64,000 nt of DNA from assembly GCA_041521345.1 (NCBI GenBank), contig JBGOHB010000008.1; one strand, 5' to 3'. Below, piece after piece: positions 18,311-27,912 of this stretch. A model generated the notes under the pieces. It was not told where the DNA came from. It saw only the letters and a list, made by a program, of their open reading frames with translations, and ran no database searches. The first letter of the stretch is position 1; every line of letters begins with the position of its first letter. The translations under genes and the position numbers were made by a program. Origin of the DNA: Virgibacillus_N oceani_A. Its GTDB lineage: Bacteria; Bacillota; Bacilli; Bacillales; Amphibacillaceae.

Positions 18311-19102
18311 TTACAATGCTTTCACCATGCCACCGTCAACAAGTAATGACTGGCCTGTAATGTAAGTATTTGCACTTGAACAAAGATAAACTACCATGTT
18401 GGCAAACTCTTCAGGTGTACCATAACGACCCATAGGGATCGATTTTTCCGATTGAGATTTGACTTCCTCATAGGCTATGTTTAATTTTTCTGCCTTCACA
18501 TTGTCTAAATGTGCAACACGATCGGTTGCGATTCGCCCCGGGCCAATGGTGTTGATTAAAATATTATCCTGAGCCAATTCTTGTGATAAGCTTTTGGAAA
18601 ATCCCACCATTCCTGCTCTAAAGGTATTCGATAAAATCAAATTATCAATTGGCTGTTTAATGGAGGAAGAAGCGAGATTGATAATATGACCGCTTCCGTG
18701 GTTTCTCATATGGGGCAATACTTCCCGAATTGCACGTACAAAACTGAGCAGGTTCAGCTCAAATGCATTTTGCCAATCTCTATCATCAACTTTATCAAAT
18801 ATTCCTGCGGGAGGGCCGCCAGCATTGTTTATCAATATATCAACAGTTCCATATAATTCTACGGCTTTAGATACCAATTCTTTAACAGACTGCGCAACTG
18901 TAATGTCACAAACTGTATATTCAACATGATTATTCCCAGTTTCCGAGCGTATTTCATCCCGTGTTTTCTGCAATTCCTCCTTATTACGGCTTGAAATTAA
19001 AACATGCGCCCCTTCTGTTGCAAATTGTTTTGCCGTTGCTTTTCCCAACCCTTTGCTTGCCGCTAAAACAATTACTGATTTTCCTTGTAAACCTAAATCC
19101 AT
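18311..19102 (-). CDS. short-chain dehydrogenase/reductase family protein, non-canonical active site
   Basis: The 263-aa product has the Rossmann motif VLAASKGLGKATA (12-24), a DITV motif, NNAGGPPAG (92-100) and a catalytic-position serine in INLASSSI (145-147). The usual YxxxK is replaced by SNTFR (Ser158, Arg162). A subset of SDRs with this replacement is known, so this is probably a clade trait rather than damage, but the chemistry may differ. The C-terminal YITGQSLLVDGGMV is normal. It is the last gene of the minus-strand catabolic run, 90 nt after the FAH-family gene, and may oxidise a hydroxy acid. Confidence 0.88.
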   Translation of the reverse strand: MDLGLQGKSVIVLAASKGLGKATAKQFATEGAHVLISSRNKEELQKTRDEIRSETGNNHVEYTVCDITVAQSVKELVSKAVELYGTVDILINNAGGPPAGIFDKVDDRDWQNAFELNLLSFVRAIREVLPHMRNHGSGHIINLASSSIKQPIDNLILSNTFRAGMVGFSKSLSQELAQDNILINTIGPGRIATDRVAHLDNVKAEKLNIAYEEVKSQSEKSIPMGRYGTPEEFANMVVYLCSSANTYITGQSLLVDGGMVKAL

Positions 19103-19191
19103 TCTGTTGTTCCCCTTTCAGCTTCGGATTATGTAGGACTTAAACCGACTTTTAGCTTAAAATTCACTAAATTCCTGTTTCCTTATCATAG

Positions 19192-20067
19192 TTATTTCAC
19201 CTTTAAGTCTTTAACTAAATTTACAAGCGGATCAAAGCCGTCAATGTGACATTCAATGACATCACCGTCACGAATAACCGTAGCACCCGGGGTTCCTGTT
19301 GAAATGATATCTCCCGGTAACAGTGTCATGACCTTCGAGTGAAATGAAACAAGATCCCATGGAAGAAATGTCATGTTTGACACAAGATTTTTACGATGAA
19401 GTTCACCGTTAACCACCGTTGACACATTTAAATCATGAACATCAGCAACCTCATCTGGAGTCACAAGTTGAGGTCCAAAACTAAAGAATGTATCGAAACT
19501 TTTGGATCGCGTTAAGTAACGGGGATTCTTTTGTAAAATATCTTCCGCGGTCATATCAATTACAGTTGTAAAACCAGCTATAACACCTGATGCTTCCTCT
19601 TCAGAAATATCCTTGCATTCCTTTCCAATAATGATTCCTAATTCAGCCTCACCAGTAGTTCGCTCTGACTGGTACGGTATTTCAATTGTATCAGAAGGAC
19701 CAATAATTGTAGTGTCTGGTTTCATAAAGCTCGCTGGTTCTGTACTCGGTGCTTTTGTACTTAAATCCGAGGCATGATCAACATAATTTAGCCCAATCCC
19801 CCAAATTTTACGGGGCCTTCTATATAATGGTCCAACTTTTATTTCAGTTAATTCTTTTACACAATTCAAATGTTTAAACAAATATTTAGACTCATTTAAC
19901 CAGCTATTTAAAGAGTCAAGCTCATCATTTTGTATAAGTTTAAACACCGTATTTGACCAATATTCTTTTCCAAGGAATTTATTTATAGAAGAAATAGTTA
20001 ACACTTTATCTTCAAGAATAACACCTGCAAGTTCCTGTCTATGTTCAATTATGTTTATTAATCTCAT
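19192..20067 (-). CDS. fumarylacetoacetate hydrolase-family protein
   Basis: From the ATG at 20067 the product is 291 aa. It has IWGIGLNYVDHASD, SFMKPDTTIIGPSDTIEIP, TTGEAELGIIIGKE with the paired acidic metal ligands, GFTTVIDMTAEDI, and SFDTFFSFGPQLV, then LPGDIISTGTPGA. This is the FAH C-terminal fold of acylpyruvases, oxaloacetate decarboxylases and oxo-diacid hydratases. A longer frame begins at 20103, but its first codons lie inside the dead rraA gene and GGGGG is 11 nt before 20067. It is likely a ring-cleavage or oxo-acid hydrolase of the operon; the substrate is unknown. Confidence 0.9.
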   Translation of the reverse strand: MRLINIIEHRQELAGVILEDKVLTISSINKFLGKEYWSNTVFKLIQNDELDSLNSWLNESKYLFKHLNCVKELTEIKVGPLYRRPRKIWGIGLNYVDHASDLSTKAPSTEPASFMKPDTTIIGPSDTIEIPYQSERTTGEAELGIIIGKECKDISEEEASGVIAGFTTVIDMTAEDILQKNPRYLTRSKSFDTFFSFGPQLVTPDEVADVHDLNVSTVVNGELHRKNLVSNMTFLPWDLVSFHSKVMTLLPGDIISTGTPGATVIRDGDVIECHIDGFDPLVNLVKDLKVK

Positions 20068-20074
20068 TATTACT

Positions 20075-20750
20075 TCATTCCCCCTTAATCTTAATACTGC
20101 CACTTCTACCCATGATCAAATTGTCACCAATCCAACTGCGGTCAATAGTTCCATTTTCAATGGAATCAAAAATACTTTTTTCCTATTCAGCATTTCTTTA
20201 CTTTCTCTGCTACTACTTCCATTTCTTTTGGAACAACGGCATTTCTATCCATGTCCCTTACAATCAAGTTACCAGGATGAATTACAGTCCCGCCAATTCG
20301 GATGGAAATATTTATTTCTCCTAGGCCGTCTTTATTTGGACCACGATAGTTGACACCTTTAGCAAAAAGGGACAATTTATATTATAAATCTCTTCTGAAT
20401 CTCTAATAGCGTCGTCAATTACAAAACCTTCTATATTATCCTTCTTTGTAAGTCATACCATGATTTCGCCCATTATTGCATTTGCTGTACCGTATCTGTC
20501 TCTACTATTATTACATCTCCTTCAGTTACCATATCTATTGACTTGTGAATCAATAGGTTACCTCCAGGACGATTTTTAGCAATGAAGGCACGACCTACCA
20601 ATGTCCCGCTTTGATACAATAGTCTTATAGTAGAATCAACCGCATAAAGCCTTTACATATGATCCGATATATAAGGTGTCACAAAACTTCGGTATAAATT
20701 TATCTTACCTTTTGGATCAGATACACCTTTTACACTTGTATTCACTATCT
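20075..20750 (-). pseudogene. broken rraA-family gene
   Basis: Minus-strand translation recovers most of an RraA protein of about 225 residues: VSDPKGKINLYRSFVTPYI, one TAA stop, RLYAVDSTIRLLYQSGTLVG, AKNRPGGNLLIHKSIDMV, EGDVIIVETDT, a frameshift, EGFVIDDAIRD (the RraA Arg-Asp motif), FAKGVNYRGPNKDG, ISIRIGGTVIHPGNLIV, another frameshift, and a C-terminal end at a TGA at 20075-20077, eight bases before the FAH ATG. At least one stop and two frameshifts show it is dead. An intact RraA domain is present elsewhere in the same operon as a fusion (22988-23947). Confidence 0.85.
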
Positions 20751-20776
20751 AAATGTTGGTTAAAAAGTAAATAAAT

Positions 20777-21961
20777 TTAGTTCTTATCTTGCTGACGTGA
20801 ATTTCCCCTTATAAATGATTGAGTACTACCTATTCCCAGTATAATAGCAACAATGATAAAAATAGATGCTAAGTTAAACAGACTTGCAATTCCTCCAAAA
20901 ATAATTGGTGATGTAAATTGGGTAAAACGGTTAAAGGTTAAACGTAAACCCAAAACCTGCCCAGTTCTGTACTCGGGACTATAATTTACTGTAGAAGAAA
21001 TTGAAAGTGGTTGACCTATTCCTAACATAGCCCCCAATAATATGGAGATGATCGCACTAATAATTAAAGTATCTGTTAAAGGCAAAAGACCAAGGAAGAG
21101 CCCAGATAAAAGAATGGAAGCAACAATTACTTCGCTTTTTCCCCACTTCACAATTAACTTAATTAAAAACCATCGTATTAGAATCCCCGCTCCATTATGC
21201 AAGCCTATAATTACGCCGATAGCAGTTGCACTAAAGCCGATGTTATTAGCCAATAATGGAAAATAGTATAAGTATAAATCCTTAGCTAGTAAAATAAGCA
21301 TACTGATTAAAATTGCTTTTCTAAGGTTTTTGTTTTTTAATAAATAAATAAGGTTATCCTCAGTCTGTCTACTATTCTGGATCCTAATAGATTTATACTT
21401 CAGTTTTGACTGAACTTGAATGTAAATACGTAAAATAATCAAAAATGCTATCAGAATAACACTACTAAATAAAGCAATCGTAATTGAAAAACCTAATAAA
21501 TCTGCTAAATATCCAGATAAGAAAGGACCAATAAACCCGCCCCCAGCTACTCCCATACTGAAAATAGATATATTCTTTTCCCTTCTATTTCCGGAAACTC
21601 CATAGCTAACGAACGATTGGGCTGATAGTGCAAATATAGTTTGAGATACTCCACCAATTAATTGGGATATATAGACACCGCTTAAATTGTCAAATATAAA
21701 GGGTAATACCATTGCAACGGCACCAAATACTGTACTTATAAGCAATGGAAGGAGTTGTCCCACTTTATCTACCCAATGACCTAGTTTAACAGCTAGAAAA
21801 AGTGGGAGCACAGAAAAGCAGGCGATTATGACTCCTATTTCAAAGGTACTAGCACCAATCTCATTAGAAAGTAAAGGAATTAAAGGTCTTGTCCCAACAA
21901 TACCGGTCATAAAAAATAAAGTTGCAATCGCTATTAATTTACTTCTGTAATCTCTTTTCAT
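20777..21961 (-). CDS. MFS transporter, 12 membrane helices
   Basis: The 394-aa product has two bundles of six hydrophobic segments with a basic loop in the middle (about 180-205). The first loop holds VKLGHWVDKVG, a variant of the MFS motif A (GxLaDrxGrk), and FSMGVAGGGFIGPFLSGYLADLLG in helices 4-5. It may import or export a substrate or product of the surrounding pathway. The nearest functional class (sugar-phosphate, drug or acid) cannot be told from the sequence. Confidence 0.88.
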   Translation of the reverse strand: MKRDYRSKLIAIATLFFMTGIVGTRPLIPLLSNEIGASTFEIGVIIACFSVLPLFLAVKLGHWVDKVGQLLPLLISTVFGAVAMVLPFIFDNLSGVYISQLIGGVSQTIFALSAQSFVSYGVSGNRREKNISIFSMGVAGGGFIGPFLSGYLADLLGFSITIALFSSVILIAFLIILRIYIQVQSKLKYKSIRIQNSRQTEDNLIYLLKNKNLRKAILISMLILLAKDLYLYYFPLLANNIGFSATAIGVIIGLHNGAGILIRWFLIKLIVKWGKSEVIVASILLSGLFLGLLPLTDTLIISAIISILLGAMLGIGQPLSISSTVNYSPEYRTGQVLGLRLTFNRFTQFTSPIIFGGIASLFNLASIFIIVAIILGIGSTQSFIRGNSRQQDKN

Positions 21962-22002
21962 TATATTCTAACCTTTTCCAGAATTGTAATAATATACATT
22001 CC

Positions 22003-22986
22003 TTATTTATTACACTTGTGATTCAGCTCCTCTTTATTTATTATATTTTGTGGGTTGTTTTCTATAAAAAAACTTTTAATATTTTTAATTGAACCATTTA
22101 GAAAATTATTAAAAGTTTCTTGGGTCTTCCAACCAACATGCGGTGTTAATAATACATTATTCAGATCACGCAATGGATGGTTTTTGGGGAGCGGTTCTTC
22201 ATAAAATACATCTAGTCCTGCTCCTGCGATATTGCCTTTTTGAATTGCCTCTATTAAAGCTTTTTCATCAATAACTTTTCCACGTGAAGTATTAATTAAT
22301 ACAGCAGAATTTTTCATAAGATTAAAATGCTCACTCCGTAGTAAGTGAATAGTATCAGGAACTAATCTTACGTGCAAAGTAACTGCATCAGCTGTTTCTA
22401 GTAAGTTGTGAAGCGTGGTATATTTGACCCCCTCCCTCAAAGCACGTTCTTCACTTAATGTTGGTCCCCATGCAATTACATTCATACCAAAAGTTTTAGC
22501 TATATTTGCAACTGAACCTCCTATTTTCCCTAAACCTATAATACCAAGTGTTTTACCATGCAAATTAGTGCCTATGGTTTCCGGCCATAAATTATTCTTC
22601 ATAGAGTAATCTAGATGATGAACATTTTTAATAAGATTTAATAAAAATGAAAAAGTTATTTCCGTTACTGATTTTGTGGAACCACCAGGAGTAGTTGCAA
22701 TTAGGATATTGGCTTTGGTTGTTGCATCAATATCAATATGAGCCAATCCAGTTCCTGTCTGAGCAATCATTTTTAAATTTGGCATTCTATCAATTAACTT
22801 TTTATCAATCTTAGTTCTCTCTCGAATTGGTATGATGATATCTGCTTCTTTGAGACGCCCTATAAGGTTATTAAATGAAGGTTTGTCTGTAAATACTTCT
22901 ACTTCTGATATTTTTTTTAATTCTGTTATAGAAGGGTGATTTAACATATATTTTTCCCAATCATCGAGAATAATAGTTTTCATCAT
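22003..22986 (-). CDS. D-2-hydroxyacid dehydrogenase family protein
   Basis: The 327-aa product has the NAD-binding motif GKTLGIIGLGKIGGSVA, a substrate-loop GGSTKSVTEI, catalytic Arg in INTSRGKVIDE, Glu in DVFYEEPLP and His in LLTPHVGWKT. It is therefore a complete D-isomer-specific hydroxyacid dehydrogenase or phosphoglycerate-dehydrogenase-like enzyme. It follows the DUF4387-RraA gene by 1 nt, so the two are translationally coupled. It would reduce a 2-oxo acid or oxidise a D-2-hydroxy acid produced in the pathway. Confidence 0.92.
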   Translation of the reverse strand: MMKTIILDDWEKYMLNHPSITELKKISEVEVFTDKPSFNNLIGRLKEADIIIPIRERTKIDKKLIDRMPNLKMIAQTGTGLAHIDIDATTKANILIATTPGGSTKSVTEITFSFLLNLIKNVHHLDYSMKNNLWPETIGTNLHGKTLGIIGLGKIGGSVANIAKTFGMNVIAWGPTLSEERALREGVKYTTLHNLLETADAVTLHVRLVPDTIHLLRSEHFNLMKNSAVLINTSRGKVIDEKALIEAIQKGNIAGAGLDVFYEEPLPKNHPLRDLNNVLLTPHVGWKTQETFNNFLNGSIKNIKSFFIENNPQNIINKEELNHKCNK

Positions 22987-22987
22987 C

Positions 22988-23947
22988 CTACCTTCCTGCC
23001 TTTTCTAATTGTTCTTGGATATAAGAAAGAGCAGCTTCTTTATTACCTAATATGTTTTCTTCTCTTTGAGTATCTTTTTCTTCTTTTTCTAAAGCCTTCA
23101 CTAATACTTCATTTTCTTTTTCTTTTGGTATTACTGTAACACCATCAATGTCTCCTAATATCAGATCTCCCCGGTGTACAGAGATTCCTCCACATGATAT
23201 TGGTTCACCAGTTTTACCAGTTCCATGTTTACCGCTTGCTGCTACCGTCGTACCTCTACTAAATACAGGATAATCCATTTCATGAATTCCTTTTATGTCT
23301 CGCACTACCCCATCAACTACAACTCCTGCTAACCCCATTGTTTTAGCTAAACCAATAACAAAATCACCACATGAAGCATTTTGCTGATAACCCTTTGCAT
23401 CAATGACAAGTACATCCCCAGGATTAGCTTCTGCAATGCCACGAAGAACAAGTAAGTTATCTGCTGCATTGACACTTACAGGGTAAGCAGGCCCGACTAC
23501 TTTTAAATGATCTGAAATTGGCTTTATAGAATTATGGAGGTTTGTTAACCCGTTAAGGGCATCTGATACACTTGTAGTGTTAACCTGATTCCAAGCCTTT
23601 CTTCCATCCCGGATTTTTTTCGCCGCTGGATTAGCATCTGTATTAATCGTCTCTTCCATTAATGGGACATGGTGTTGCGCACCAAAAAGGTCTGTATCAT
23701 TCATATCACCAGATATAGCGTTTCGTGGAAAACTCACTTTAATGGATTGCGCCTGTTTATAAGGGTGAATTTCCACATCATTTGGATTACATTTGTACAA
23801 TGAAGCTACTTTCCTGTTTGAAATTATCTCACTCTTAAGTACTGATTCATAAATTTCACTATCGTTAAAAATAATATCTATAGTCAAGTAAAATGGACCT
23901 GCATTTTTACTTCTGAGAACATATGCTACATCTTTTAATTTAGTCAT
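22988..23947 (-). CDS. DUF4387 - RraA fusion protein
   Basis: From the ATG at 23947 (AGGAGG 11 nt upstream; 1 nt after the AtuA-family stop) the product is 319 aa. Residues 1-100 match DUF4387: MTKLKDVAYVLRSKNAGPF, LTIDIIFNDSEIYE, and CNPNDVEIHPYKQAQSIKVS, FPRNAISGDMNDTDLFGAQ. Residues about 108-300 are an RraA domain: AWNQVNTTSVSDALNGL, GDVLVIDAKG, ASCGDFVIGL, VVVDGVVRD, HRGDLILGDIDGVTVIP. DUF4387 is normally a free protein of about 100 aa encoded next to the DUF1446/AtuA gene. Here it is fused to an aldolase-like domain, which suggests that the AtuA-DUF4387 complex hands its product straight to RraA. Confidence 0.88.
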   Translation of the reverse strand: MTKLKDVAYVLRSKNAGPFYLTIDIIFNDSEIYESVLKSEIISNRKVASLYKCNPNDVEIHPYKQAQSIKVSFPRNAISGDMNDTDLFGAQHHVPLMEETINTDANPAAKKIRDGRKAWNQVNTTSVSDALNGLTNLHNSIKPISDHLKVVGPAYPVSVNAADNLLVLRGIAEANPGDVLVIDAKGYQQNASCGDFVIGLAKTMGLAGVVVDGVVRDIKGIHEMDYPVFSRGTTVAASGKHGTGKTGEPISCGGISVHRGDLILGDIDGVTVIPKEKENEVLVKALEKEEKDTQREENILGNKEAALSYIQEQLEKAGR

Positions 23948-23948
23948 G

Positions 23949-25319
23949 CTATATCCCAACCTCCTCGATATTAACTTGATAAAATTCATTAGGGTCCTCA
24001 AGTTCTACAACATGATTCAAACTAAATTGATACACTTCCCCTACATAAATGTCAGGGGGCGAAAAAGGAAAAGCAACATTACCAGATATAGTTAACCTGC
24101 CATTATAATGACTATGCAATACTAGTGTTCTTGCTGCTGCTAAAAAGGCCTTGGAACGTTCAGGGGTATCAGCAATTAAATCAATTAATAAGGCAATTTC
24201 ATGTGATTTAGAATTCACAAATTCCAACGGCCCAAGTACACCATCTACCCCATAGCGATGAAATTTCAAATTATAGTCACCAGGACGGATAGTTGGATCT
24301 ATTGCTTTAATTTTATTTTCGAGCTCCTTTTTGACAAATTCTAAATAATCATCCAATTCATTAATTAATATAGGGTCACGGATACCAGCAAAACAAATGG
24401 AACGATACCCTTCTTTAGTAACACCTTCTAATTTTATTGTATAAGGACTTTTGGTTATAAATTTGGATCCAAAAACCCTAACTTTTTTATCAGTAACTTG
24501 TTCGTATTTGGCTTCCGTGGTATCCAATAATCCTCCAGGTTCATATAAGTGAAAAGGACTTGTGTTTTCATACATATTATGAGCCGCTACATTTTTCCAA
24601 GGTAATGTTTTATTTGGGTTAGGTGTCTCAATAATAAAGTCATCATTTCTGATATAAGCCATAATACAATCATGACTTTTTGGGAAGGCAGTTGCCGCTC
24701 CACATTCAATAATTTTCGCTGCATGCCAAGCAGTATCAGGATTACACCCTTTCCAAATTGGGTAAGATGCAAAAACTGAAGCATCTGTAGCTCGACCAGT
24801 TATAATAATATCAACATCTAGTTCTAACGACTTTATAATTGGTTCCGGACCCATCATTCCTACAGTTCTATCTAACGAATTAATTTTATCTTCATTCAAT
24901 TCATCCAAAGAACCTAAGGACTTAATTTTCCCTGATATGAATTTTTCCATTAAAATGGCATGATCCAATTCACTATAAATCCATGCTACCTTTAGAAAAA
25001 AATTATTTTCTTTACTAATCTCATTAACAATCTCTCGAAAATCATCAACACCTTTATTACTCCCAGATCCACCAGCAGATCCAATAATTACTGGTATATT
25101 TAATTTTCTACTTGCTTTTAAAATTAGTTCAAGATCACGTTTAACAGAAGCTCGAGAAACAAATGATTCTTCACTTCCTAAATAGTGAGGTCCCGCATCA
25201 GTTGAACCAGCATCACAAGCGATAAAATGCGGGTTTTTCTCTATACAACGTTCTAAACTTTCTTCAGGGAAACCATAGCCAAGAATCCCTGATGTAGATA
25301 TTGCACGTATTTCGAACAT
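23949..25319 (-). CDS. AtuA-family (DUF1446) acyclic terpene/organic acid utilisation protein
   Basis: The 456-aa product starts MFEIRAISTSGILGYGFP and has FIACDAGSTDAGPHYLGS (33-50), IIGSAGGSGSNKGVDDF, DIIITGRATDASVFASYP and CGAATAFPKS, all typical of the DUF1446 domain found in AtuA of terpene (citronellol/geraniol) degraders and in many tripartite-transporter operons. The biochemical role of the family is not firmly known; hydratase-like chemistry on acyl compounds has been proposed. The partner DUF4387 is encoded immediately downstream. The ATG follows AAGGAGGAG. Confidence 0.85.
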   Translation of the reverse strand: MFEIRAISTSGILGYGFPEESLERCIEKNPHFIACDAGSTDAGPHYLGSEESFVSRASVKRDLELILKASRKLNIPVIIGSAGGSGSNKGVDDFREIVNEISKENNFFLKVAWIYSELDHAILMEKFISGKIKSLGSLDELNEDKINSLDRTVGMMGPEPIIKSLELDVDIIITGRATDASVFASYPIWKGCNPDTAWHAAKIIECGAATAFPKSHDCIMAYIRNDDFIIETPNPNKTLPWKNVAAHNMYENTSPFHLYEPGGLLDTTEAKYEQVTDKKVRVFGSKFITKSPYTIKLEGVTKEGYRSICFAGIRDPILINELDDYLEFVKKELENKIKAIDPTIRPGDYNLKFHRYGVDGVLGPLEFVNSKSHEIALLIDLIADTPERSKAFLAAARTLVLHSHYNGRLTISGNVAFPFSPPDIYVGEVYQFSLNHVVELEDPNEFYQVNIEEVGI

Positions 25320-25341
25320 ACAATCTCCTCCTTATTTTATG

Positions 25342-26391
25342 TTAAAAAATTGTTTCTATATTAGTAGAAACGTTAAATTGCCGACATAATTCTAAATATG
25401 ATTTTATTGTGTTTTTTGGAATACTGACATTATTAAGATTGTTCTTATTTTTATTTATCCACTCCATTTCACCTGGCAAATAAACATTTTTATCTTTAAT
25501 AACAGGGGCGTTTTTTATAGAATTCACCAATTCTTTTACACGTTCCTGGTAGTCATTCATTGGCATGAAAGATTCTACATCCATCACAATGAAAAGGTGG
25601 CCAACATTTCTTTTTTGATCGGCATCATGATCAACCATCCTCTCACTAAAGTCAGCTCCAGTTAATACACCAGCCAGTATTTCTACCAATAGAGCAATAC
25701 CATATCCTTTGTAATCACCTATTGGTAATACAATACCTTCTAACGCTTTCTCTGGATCATCAGTAGGATTCCCCTTAGAATCCAGTGCCCAATTAAGTGG
25801 TATTTTCTCATTTCTATCTCTAGCAACACGTAATTTTCCTTTTGACACCACACTGTTAGCAATATCTAATGTAATAGGGTTATCTATTCCGGGTACTGAG
25901 ATAGACCAAGGGTTATTTCCGATTAACCTTTTAAGACTACCAGTTGGAGCTATTGCTGGTGAGCTATTTGTCATGACTATACCTATCTTTCCCTCTAAGG
26001 AAGCCATTTCCGCATAATAGGCTGCTACTCCAAAGTGATTTCCATTATGAACAGCCGATGCCCCTATGCCAATATCTTTACTTTTCATAATCGCACGCTT
26101 CATAGCCCTTTTTGCCACTACAGCTCCTGGTCCATGATCACCATCTAAGACTTCTAGCCATTGATTAGTATGACAAGTACGTATATTAGGTTGCGGGTTG
26201 ATGTTGCAGTCTTTAATTTGTTCCATATACCTTGGTAAGCGAAACAAACCATGGGTGTGTATCCCCCTTAAATCAGATTCCAATAAAGAAGCTATAATAG
26301 TTTCTGCGTCCTTTTTCTGAACATTAATTAATTCTAGTAGTTTAATTCCACTACGCATATATTCATCTATAGATATCTCATAAGATTTCAT
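25342..26391 (-). CDS. malate/L-lactate dehydrogenase family (Ldh2/YlbC-type) oxidoreductase
   Basis: The 349-aa product has SLLESDLRGIHTHGLFRLPR (His50 in the family's proton-relay region), VLDGDHGPGAVVAKRAM, GIGASAVHNGNHFGVAAYYA, IGIVMTNSSPAIAPTG and PITLDIANSVVSKGKL, which together define the NAD(P)-dependent LDH2/MDH2 superfamily. Substrates in the family are ureidoglycolate, sulfolactate, malate or 2,3-diketogulonate. The gene overlaps tctA by 4 nt and would oxidise the 2-hydroxy acid brought in by that transporter. Confidence 0.92.
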   Translation of the reverse strand: MKSYEISIDEYMRSGIKLLELINVQKKDAETIIASLLESDLRGIHTHGLFRLPRYMEQIKDCNINPQPNIRTCHTNQWLEVLDGDHGPGAVVAKRAMKRAIMKSKDIGIGASAVHNGNHFGVAAYYAEMASLEGKIGIVMTNSSPAIAPTGSLKRLIGNNPWSISVPGIDNPITLDIANSVVSKGKLRVARDRNEKIPLNWALDSKGNPTDDPEKALEGIVLPIGDYKGYGIALLVEILAGVLTGADFSERMVDHDADQKRNVGHLFIVMDVESFMPMNDYQERVKELVNSIKNAPVIKDKNVYLPGEMEWINKNKNNLNNVSIPKNTIKSYLELCRQFNVSTNIETIF

Positions 26392-27899
26392 GTTGTCTTA
26401 CCTCGCTTTAGCGTTTTAATAAGTATATAAGTCCAAATTCCTATAACCATCAGTAGCAATACAATGAAAATCGGTCTGGTAAAAACATCTCCAAAATCAC
26501 CACTATACAAACGATACATTTTCAGAAATTCAGACTCTACCATTGAACCCAATATCAGCCCTAAAACTACTGATACAACAGGGTAATCTAATTGTCTCAA
26601 AATATACCCTAACACCCCCAAAATAAGGGCTATTACTGGATATGCCATTGTTCCAGTAACAGAATATGTACCAATTACAGTCAATACAAATATTGAAGGG
26701 ATAAGTACCCTTAATGGTACATAAACAACACGGGCAAAGTAATAAATAAAGAATACTCCAACTAATAACAAAACGAATGCTTGGATAAAGTTTGATAAAA
26801 TAAATGTATAAACAACATCCATGGAGTCTCTCACTAAGTAGGGACCTGGAATCATACCGTGCATTAAAAAGGCAGATAATAAAACAGCAGCAGCTCCTCC
26901 GCCTGGTATCCCAAATGCCAATGTTGTTGCCATAGCTCCAGCCTCTGATGCATTGTTAGCTGTTTCTGAAGCTACAACTCCCCTAGGATCTCCTTTACCA
27001 AATTTGGAAGAATCCTTAACACTTTCTTTAGTTTGACTATAACTTATCAGGGAGGCAATAGAACTCCCTGCAGCTGGTAAGACTCCAATAACAAGACCGA
27101 TTATTCCTGATTTAATAGTTATATAAATATGTCTTAGCCCTTCCTTCATTCCATATAAAATCTCTTTTAAATATTGAATGGGACCTACCGAATCTGGTAA
27201 TTTGGATTTTGTTTCAGTTACCAAAGATTTTTGTTTTATAATATAGAACAACTCTGACACTGCGAACAAGCCTATTACAGCAGGTACCAAGGGAATTCCA
27301 TCATACAGTTGATGAAAACCAAATGTTCCTCTTGGTGCTCCCAGCGGACTAGAACCAATTGTTCCAATTAATAATCCAAACATTCCGGCTAGTAGGCTTT
27401 TTAGAAACCCTCCCCCAACTAATCCAATAATGCTTAATGCAATTAAAACAATCATTAGCATTTCAGGAGGTCCAAATCTTAATACAAATCTTCCAAGTGG
27501 TTCCATAAAAAATAGAATGACAGCATATGAAATGAGTATTCCTATAAAACTACTTACGAGACCAATGCCTAGCACGTAGGTACCCTTCCCTTGTTTTGTT
27601 AAAGGATATCCATCAAATGTAGTCGCAACTGCCCCAGGAGCTCCAGGAATATTAAATATAGTTGCAGTAACTCCGCCACCATAAACTGCACTACTATAAA
27701 CGGCAGACAGAAAAACAATAGCTTCAACAGGACTCATAAACATTGATGGAGCAAGCATTAATCCAATGGCTAAAGTAGCCGAAATCCCAGGTATAGCTCC
27801 CATTACCAGTCCGTAAATAATTCCAATGATAATAAATAAAAATACTCTCCAGTGCAATAGCATTTCCATACCATCAACAAAAGCTTCCCACTGTAACAT
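26388..27899 (-). CDS. tctA: TTT-system large permease (TctA-like), second system
   Basis: The 503-aa product from the ATG at 27899 is hydrophobic with about 11 membrane segments. It has AIPGISATLAIGLMLAPSMF, AVYGGGVTATIFNIPGAPGA and VATTFDGYPLTKQGKGTYVLG, and the inverted second half VLPAAGSSIASLISYS with ETANNASEAGAMATTLAFG. Of three in-frame starts, AGGAGGG is best placed (6-7 nt) for 27899. It forms the membrane channel with the TctB gene 13 nt upstream and the TctC lipoprotein beyond. It belongs to a different subgroup from the copy at 14442, judging by its loops. Confidence 0.92.
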   Translation of the reverse strand: MLQWEAFVDGMEMLLHWRVFLFIIIGIIYGLVMGAIPGISATLAIGLMLAPSMFMSPVEAIVFLSAVYSSAVYGGGVTATIFNIPGAPGAVATTFDGYPLTKQGKGTYVLGIGLVSSFIGILISYAVILFFMEPLGRFVLRFGPPEMLMIVLIALSIIGLVGGGFLKSLLAGMFGLLIGTIGSSPLGAPRGTFGFHQLYDGIPLVPAVIGLFAVSELFYIIKQKSLVTETKSKLPDSVGPIQYLKEILYGMKEGLRHIYITIKSGIIGLVIGVLPAAGSSIASLISYSQTKESVKDSSKFGKGDPRGVVASETANNASEAGAMATTLAFGIPGGGAAAVLLSAFLMHGMIPGPYLVRDSMDVVYTFILSNFIQAFVLLLVGVFFIYYFARVVYVPLRVLIPSIFVLTVIGTYSVTGTMAYPVIALILGVLGYILRQLDYPVVSVVLGLILGSMVESEFLKMYRLYSGDFGDVFTRPIFIVLLLMVIGIWTYILIKTLKRGKTT

Positions 27900-27912
27900 A
27901 TTCATCCCTCCT

